From Arthrobacter sp. Leaf337 (GTDB lineage Bacteria; Actinomycetota; Actinomycetes; Actinomycetales; Micrococcaceae): a DNA stretch of 64,000 bases. Of the stretch, positions 60,027-64,000 are shown in pieces (positions within the stretch are counted from its first letter, which is position 1; the number at the start of each line of letters is the position of its first letter). The notes under the pieces were generated by a model that saw only the letters and a program-made list of their open reading frames with translations, did no database searches and was not told the origin of the DNA. The position numbers and the translations under genes were made by a program. The stretch is taken from the NCBI RefSeq assembly GCF_001423745.1, contig NZ_LMPC01000012.1:65981-129980 (forward strand), written 5' to 3'.

Positions 60027-61517
60027 ATGTCCGGCTCCCTGAACCCCACTGCCTTGATGCGCCTCCTGGGCGGATGGAACCGCGGCGCCGCCCCGGCATA
60101 CCGCGAGCTGGCCGACGTCGTACGCCTCCTGGTTCTGGATGGGCGCGTCCCCTTGGATATGGCGCTGCCCAGCGAGCGCGCCCTGGCCGAAACGCTGGGA
60201 GTGAGCCGGACCACAGTGACGGCCGCCTATGCGAGCCTCCGCGAGCAGGGATTCCTGAGCAGCCGCCAGGGCAGCCGCGGCCGGACCTGCATCCCCCGCC
60301 AGATGCCCGCAGGCGCAGGCGGTCCGGGAGCAACCGAGCTGATCAGCCCCAACGCCCTGGCCGGCGCGCCGGGACTGGCAGCCCCGCCGGGCCTGCTCGA
60401 TCTCGCGTATGCGTCCCTGCCGGCCAGCGGCGAAGTGGTGCACCGCGCCTTCGCCGCCGCACTGACGGAACTGCCGGCCCTGCTGCCGGGTTTTGGCTAC
60501 GACGCGATTGGCATTGCCCCACTCCGCGAGGCGATCGCTGCCCGATACATGGAGGCCGGCGTCCCCACCACGGCGGACCAGATCCTGGTGACGTCGGGCG
60601 CTCAGCACGCCTTGAACATCGTGCTCCGCACCCTGGCCGGCCGGCAGGACAAAGTGCTGGTGGACCACCCCACGTACCCGCACGCACTGGATGCCATCCG
60701 GGCCAGCGGCTGCAGGCCTGTGCCGGTCGCCCTCCCCCACGGCCGCGGCTGGGACGTGTCCGGCATGGAAGCCGCCATGATGCAGCAGCGCCCCAAGATG
60801 GCGTACGTGGTGCCGGACTTCCACAACCCGACGGGCCGGCTGATGTCCGATCCCCAGCGCCGCCGCCTGGTCCGGGCCGCAGCCGCTGCGGGGACGGTGC
60901 TGGTGGTGGACGAGACACTGCGCGAACTGAACCTCGACGCCGTGGACACGGCCCCGCTGGCGGCCTTCAGTCCGGACGTGGTCACCATCGGCTCCCTGAG
61001 CAAGTCGCATTGGGCGGGGTTGCGGACAGGCTGGATACGGGCCGGAAGTTCGCTGATCCGGCGCTTCGCCGCAGCCCGCACCACCATGGACCTGGGCGGA
61101 CCTGTGGTGGAACAGCTGGCCGCGGCTCACCTGGTCCGGTCCCTCGACGAACCGCTTCCGGCCCGGCTGGCAGACCTTCGCGAGAACCGGGCCGCGCTGC
61201 TGGACCTGATCGGCGGCATCCTCCCCGACTGGCAGCCGGAACGGCCCGACGGCGGGTTGAGCGTGTGGTGCCGGCTCCCGGCGCCGATCAGCACGGCGCT
61301 TACGGTCATCGGCCCGGATTTCGGCGTGAGGCTGGCTGCCGGACCCCGTTTCGGCGTTGGCGGGGCTTTCGAGCACTACCTGCGCCTCCCCTTCACTCTT
61401 TCGCCCGGGCAATTGGAGACGGCGGTGCGGGCGCTCCGCTCGGCCCAGGAGAAGCTCGACGCCGCACCGCAGCTCCGGCGCAGCCTCCGGCACACACCCG
61501 GCGTCGCCATCGCCTGA
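60027..61517 (+). CDS. MocR-family regulator (GntR HTH plus aminotransferase domain)
   Basis: 496 residues. The winged helix covers about 25-95 (LDGRVPLDMALPSERALAETLGVSRTTVTAAYASLREQGF), a linker follows, and a fold-type I aminotransferase domain with PLP-binding Lys in IGSLSKSHWAGLRTGW makes up the rest. MocR proteins of the YczR group sit opposite yczE and presumably control it in response to a PLP-bound amine. Start ATG 60027 has no ribosome site. Confidence 0.94.
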   Translation: MSGSLNPTALMRLLGGWNRGAAPAYRELADVVRLLVLDGRVPLDMALPSERALAETLGVSRTTVTAAYASLREQGFLSSRQGSRGRTCIPRQMPAGAGGPGATELISPNALAGAPGLAAPPGLLDLAYASLPASGEVVHRAFAAALTELPALLPGFGYDAIGIAPLREAIAARYMEAGVPTTADQILVTSGAQHALNIVLRTLAGRQDKVLVDHPTYPHALDAIRASGCRPVPVALPHGRGWDVSGMEAAMMQQRPKMAYVVPDFHNPTGRLMSDPQRRRLVRAAAAAGTVLVVDETLRELNLDAVDTAPLAAFSPDVVTIGSLSKSHWAGLRTGWIRAGSSLIRRFAAARTTMDLGGPVVEQLAAAHLVRSLDEPLPARLADLRENRAALLDLIGGILPDWQPERPDGGLSVWCRLPAPISTALTVIGPDFGVRLAAGPRFGVGGAFEHYLRLPFTLSPGQLETAVRALRSAQEKLDAAPQLRRSLRHTPGVAIA

Positions 61518-61533
61518 GCGGGCATCCATTTAT

Positions 61534-61609
61534 GACGCGCAAAATGCCTGACGCGCCGGTATTCCGGTAGCCCCAGGCACTTTGCGTGTCGTCAGGTATT
61601 TTGCGCGTC
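61534..61609. repeat. Three-part inverted repeat between convergent genes
   Basis: The left arm GACGCGCAAAATGCCTGACG (61534-61553) pairs with 61590-61609 over 20 nt (one G-T). It can instead pair, less perfectly, with AGGCACTTTGCGTGTC (61575-61590). The two right arms are thus an imperfect 19-nt direct repeat. The element lies between the stops of the MocR and SRPBCC genes. Confidence 0.8.
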
Positions 61610-61633
61610 GCGTCTTGCGGGTCGACGGGCCGC

Positions 61634-62326
61634 CTACGCGTAGACCTTCCCGAGGTAGTCGCCCCAGGCTTTCGCCGTGGTTTCGGAATCCCCGCCGCCG
61701 CTGAAGTCATGGACGGTCATGCCCACCGGTGCGCCGAAGGCGTTGCGGCCGAAGAAGCGGTACATCGTGTCCGCGGTGCGCAGGCCCAGGAAGTTCTCGT
61801 TGGCGAAGTCCACCTGCCCCGTCAGCCGCCCGACGCCGTCGAGCTCCACATCAAAGGTGTCCCCTTGCGAGGCTGCATCCACGCCCAGCGCCTTCTTCAG
61901 CTGCACGAAGCCGTCCGGGACCTGCGAGGCCGCGGGACCCTGGATGTCCGTGAACACCACGGGCCGGCCGTCGAAGTATTCCAGGTACTGGCCCAGAGTG
62001 TGGAGGTAGAACTCGGTGTGCTTGCTGGCACCGTCGTACTGCTCGTCCCAGTTGTCGGCGAAGATGCCGCTGTGCACGTAATGCAGCCTGGCCCGGCCGC
62101 CGTCGAGCGGTTCCAGGACGTGCTCCAGCTGGTTGAACCAGCCGTCCGGTCCGTCCATGCGCGACACCAGGTGCTGCGGATACTCCTCCACGGTTTTCAC
62201 GGCCGGCCACTGGTCCGTGGGGAACATCCAGCCGGGCGTCCCGTTGGTGACGGCTTCCCAGACGCGCTCCGGGGTGCCGGGCAGCTCGGTGTCGTAAACA
62301 ATCTCGAATTTCCGGTTGTCAGTCAT
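61634..62326 (-). CDS. SRPBCC (AHSA1-like) domain protein
   Basis: 230 residues from ATG 62326 (MTDNRKFEIVYDTELPGTPERVWEAVT). The START-like fold is shown by FEIVYDTELPGTPERVWEAVTNG, the central GWFNQLEHVLEPLDGGRARLHYVHSG and the closing helix. It presumably binds a hydrophobic ligand or acts as an Aha1-like factor. It overlaps the ArsR gene by 8 nt, a very common pairing. Confidence 0.88.
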   Translation of the reverse strand: MTDNRKFEIVYDTELPGTPERVWEAVTNGTPGWMFPTDQWPAVKTVEEYPQHLVSRMDGPDGWFNQLEHVLEPLDGGRARLHYVHSGIFADNWDEQYDGASKHTEFYLHTLGQYLEYFDGRPVVFTDIQGPAASQVPDGFVQLKKALGVDAASQGDTFDVELDGVGRLTGQVDFANENFLGLRTADTMYRFFGRNAFGAPVGMTVHDFSGGGDSETTAKAWGDYLGKVYA

Positions 62327-62951
62327 TGTCCTGCTCCTGTTCCTTTTCCCCGGACGGGGTGGTTTGTTTTGGTTCTTTGAGTGCCGGGTGAAGCGCGACG
62401 ACGATCCGGTGCTTCCGCCCGCCCGTCCCGCCGCCGTCGTGGTACTTGTCCACGAGCCGGGTAACCGCGACGCCGAGTTCTTCGGCGAACGCGGCCCGGT
62501 CCGCGGCGGTGCGAAAGGTGATTTCGCCGTCGATGGCGAACGTGGCGAGTTTCTGCCGTGCGGCCGCGGCCCCGGCAATCAGCTTCCCCACTTCCTGGAC
62601 CATGCGCCCGGCGAGCGCCAGAAGCCAGAAGGCGGAGAACCGGTCCGCGAAACGGTGCGGATCCGGCGCCACGGAGGCCAGGGCCGCCGGCGAAATGAGA
62701 TAGGAAGCGGCCGTGGCCTGCAGCACGCGCTCGGTGACGTTGCCCTTGCGGCGCTCCTCCACCAGCTCCACCAGGCCGTGCCGCTCCAGCGCCTTGAGAT
62801 GGTAGTTCACCTTTTGCCGCGGCAGCCCTACTTTCGCGGCGAGCTGGGTGGCCGAGCCGGGCTCCGCAAGCTCCTGGAGAATGCGGGTCCGGATGGGGTC
62901 CAGTGAGGCTTCCGCCGCCGCCGGGTCCTCGATCACTTCGATGTCCAACAT
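62319..62951 (-). CDS. ArsR-family helix-turn-helix regulator
   Basis: 210 residues. The winged helix reads LDPIRTRILQELAEPGSATQLAAKVGLPRQKVNYHLKALERHGLVELVEERRKGN, with no obvious metal Cys. A C-terminal region of 110 residues (about 90-200) with FAIDGEITFRTAADRAAFAEEL follows. It likely controls itself and the overlapping SRPBCC gene; the ligand is unknown. Confidence 0.88.
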   Translation of the reverse strand: MLDIEVIEDPAAAEASLDPIRTRILQELAEPGSATQLAAKVGLPRQKVNYHLKALERHGLVELVEERRKGNVTERVLQATAASYLISPAALASVAPDPHRFADRFSAFWLLALAGRMVQEVGKLIAGAAAARQKLATFAIDGEITFRTAADRAAFAEELGVAVTRLVDKYHDGGGTGGRKHRIVVALHPALKEPKQTTPSGEKEQEQDND

Positions 62952-63006
62952 GCTTTAAGTATCGCCACCGACAATTTTATTTGTCAAGAACTTTTTTACC
63001 GTCGGT

Positions 63007-63079
63007 GCCGAGTTCGCCGGAACGGTGCGGGGTCGCCGGAAGTTTCCAGCGATCCGGGCATGGTTCCGGCGAATTCGGC
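63007..63079. repeat. Long-armed inverted repeat upstream of the RluA gene
   Basis: The arms GCCGAGTTCGCCGGAAC (63007-63023) and GTTCCGGCGAATTCGGC (63063-63079) are complementary over 17 nt except one position. The 39-nt interior can form a smaller stem. Its position between the divergent arsR and pseudouridine synthase genes differs from the convergent-gene repeats. Confidence 0.65.
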
Positions 63080-63137
63080 GCGGGGGCAGAGCGGCGTGGG
63101 GCCGAGGCGCGCGGGGGCAGAGCGGCGTGGGGCCGAG
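63078..63137. repeat. 31-bp tandem duplication
   Basis: A 29-nt unit beginning GCGCGGGGGCAGAGC is repeated exactly at 63078-63106 and 63109-63137 (period 31). It lies about 55 bp before the RluA-type gene, in its promoter region; replication slippage is the likely origin. Confidence 0.85.
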
Positions 63138-63196
63138 CCGGCGGCAGAGGCCGGGCCGGGGGGCACCCGGCGCCACCCCGGTAGAATGGACCGGTG

Positions 63197-64000
63197 ATGC
63201 AATCCCCCCTCCCCGTGCGCGACGGCGTGAACGCGACCCGCCTGCGCCTCCCGGACGAGGGGCCGTGGGATACCGCAATGGACTACATGATGCACCGCTG
63301 GGGCCACATCGACCCGCAGGGCATCGAGGACCGGTTCGATGCCGGCGAGATTGTGGGCGAAGGCGGCATCCCCCTGGACAGGCGCACCAGGCTCGAGGAC
63401 CACACTTTCATCTGGTACTACCGCACCCTCCCGCCGGAGACGCGGCTGCCGGTTGAGCTCAGCATCCTGCACCAGGACGATCACATCCTGGTGGTGGACA
63501 AGCCCCACTTCCTGCCCACCACCCCGGGCGGCACCTACATCCAGGAGTCGGCCCTGGTGCGGCTCCGGAACCAGCTGAACCTCCCGGACCTGATCCCCAT
63601 GCACCGCCTGGACCGGATGACGGCCGGCATCCTCCTGCTCTCCACCAACCCGGAGACCCGCGGCAGGTACCAGGTGCTGTTCGAGAAGCGCCAGGTCCAG
63701 AAGGAGTACGAGTGCGTGTCCGCCGCGGAACCGGCAGCGGGACATCCCGCCGTCGAGTTCCCCGTGGTGGTGCGGAACCGCATGACCAAGTCCCGCAGCT
63801 ATCTCCTCGCCGAAGTCATCGACGGCGAACCCAATGCGGAAACCCGCATCGACGTGATGAAAACGTACGACGCCGGCAGTCCAGCAGGGGCCCCGACTCC
63901 AGCAGGTGCCCCGGAACGGCGGGCGCTGTACCGGCTTGAGCCGCACTCGGGAAAGACCCATCAGCTCAGGGTGCACATGGCGTCCCTCGGGCTGGGGATC
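63197..64000 (+). CDS. RluA-family pseudouridine synthase, 3' end outside the window
   Basis: At least 268 residues (MQSPLPVRDGVNATRLRLPD). It starts with an S4-like region (AMDYMMHRWGHIDPQGIEDRFDAGEIV), then the catalytic domain: ILHQDDHILVVDKPHFLPTTPGG, catalytic Asp in MHRLDRMTAGILLL, and GKTHQLRVHMASLGLGI near the window end. It should convert uridine to pseudouridine in rRNA or tRNA. TAGAAT (63182-63187) lies 6 nt before GTG 63194 and 9 nt before ATG 63197, so the mRNA is likely leaderless. Confidence 0.92.
   Translation, partial: MQSPLPVRDGVNATRLRLPDEGPWDTAMDYMMHRWGHIDPQGIEDRFDAGEIVGEGGIPLDRRTRLEDHTFIWYYRTLPPETRLPVELSILHQDDHILVVDKPHFLPTTPGGTYIQESALVRLRNQLNLPDLIPMHRLDRMTAGILLLSTNPETRGRYQVLFEKRQVQKEYECVSAAEPAAGHPAVEFPVVVRNRMTKSRSYLLAEVIDGEPNAETRIDVMKTYDAGSPAGAPTPAGAPERRALYRLEPHSGKTHQLRVHMASLGLGI

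Overview
The window reads as a chromosomal stretch of a high-GC actinobacterium of the Micrococcaceae, most like Arthrobacter/Pseudarthrobacter. The basis is the strong GC bias, GTP-type PEP carboxykinase, an actinobacterial NsrR with its ligand set, a c-di-AMP (ydaO) riboswitch in front of a cell-wall lytic gene, a full-length Lhr helicase next to a Nei2 glycosylase, a tRNA-Arg without encoded CCA, and several TANNNT boxes 6-7 nt before start codons, which suggests leaderless transcripts. The taxon is an inference; no search was run. LAYOUT. 1-6.2 kb: start of an MFS exporter, a RecQ helicase, phosphomannomutase, and an nsrR-hmp nitric-oxide defence pair with a clear NsrR operator. 6.2-11.1 kb: pckG with a perfect CRP/GlxR-type box upstream, tRNA-Arg, a GntR/FCD regulator and a flavoprotein disulfide reductase lacking the usual histidine base. 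11.1-14.5 kb: an operon of a degenerate ABC ATPase, a YhgE/Pip membrane protein and a TetR regulator behind a perfect 16-bp palindrome. 14.5-20 kb: membrane proteins, a SixA-type phosphatase, dodecin, a winged-helix regulator and a DUF5666-like anchored protein. 20.2-25.8 kb: an OmpR/HisKA two-component pair, the riboswitch-controlled lytic transglycosylase-like protein, a secreted protein and a GT2 glycosyltransferase. 25.8-33.2 kb: HAD, VOC, upp, PAP2, tadA, an AlkZ-like winged-helix protein, then a tight operon of a dehydrogenase, a PTPS-fold protein without its catalytic residues and a GT4 glycosyltransferase, followed by tRNA-Ser(CGA). 33.2-37.2 kb is an accessory and partly decayed stretch behind tRNA-Ser: transposase remnant, lipoprotein gene with an amber stop, truncated DJ-1/PfpI gene, three small membrane proteins, a NIPSNAP protein and a 34-codon membrane ORF. 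37.2-48.1 kb: a second, short adenylate kinase, then a catabolic block (amidase, N-carbamoyl-amino-acid amidohydrolase, MHS permease, LysR, PucR, MmsA, class III aminotransferase) that fits breakdown of ureides or pyrimidines through a beta-amino acid to an acyl-CoA. 48.1-53.3 kb: small proteins, YcnI, DUF4232 lipoprotein, DUF4383 protein and an FAD oxidoreductase with a C-terminal Rieske domain. 53.3-64 kb: lhr-nei2, a divergent yczE/MocR pair, an ArsR-SRPBCC pair and a truncated RluA-type pseudouridine synthase. The most interesting items are the dehydrogenase/dead-PTPS/glycosyltransferase operon, the pseudo-ABC/YhgE/TetR unit, the set of long-armed inverted repeats between genes (6.2, 17.7, 43.3, 61.5 and 63.0 kb), and the gene wreckage next to tRNA-Ser.
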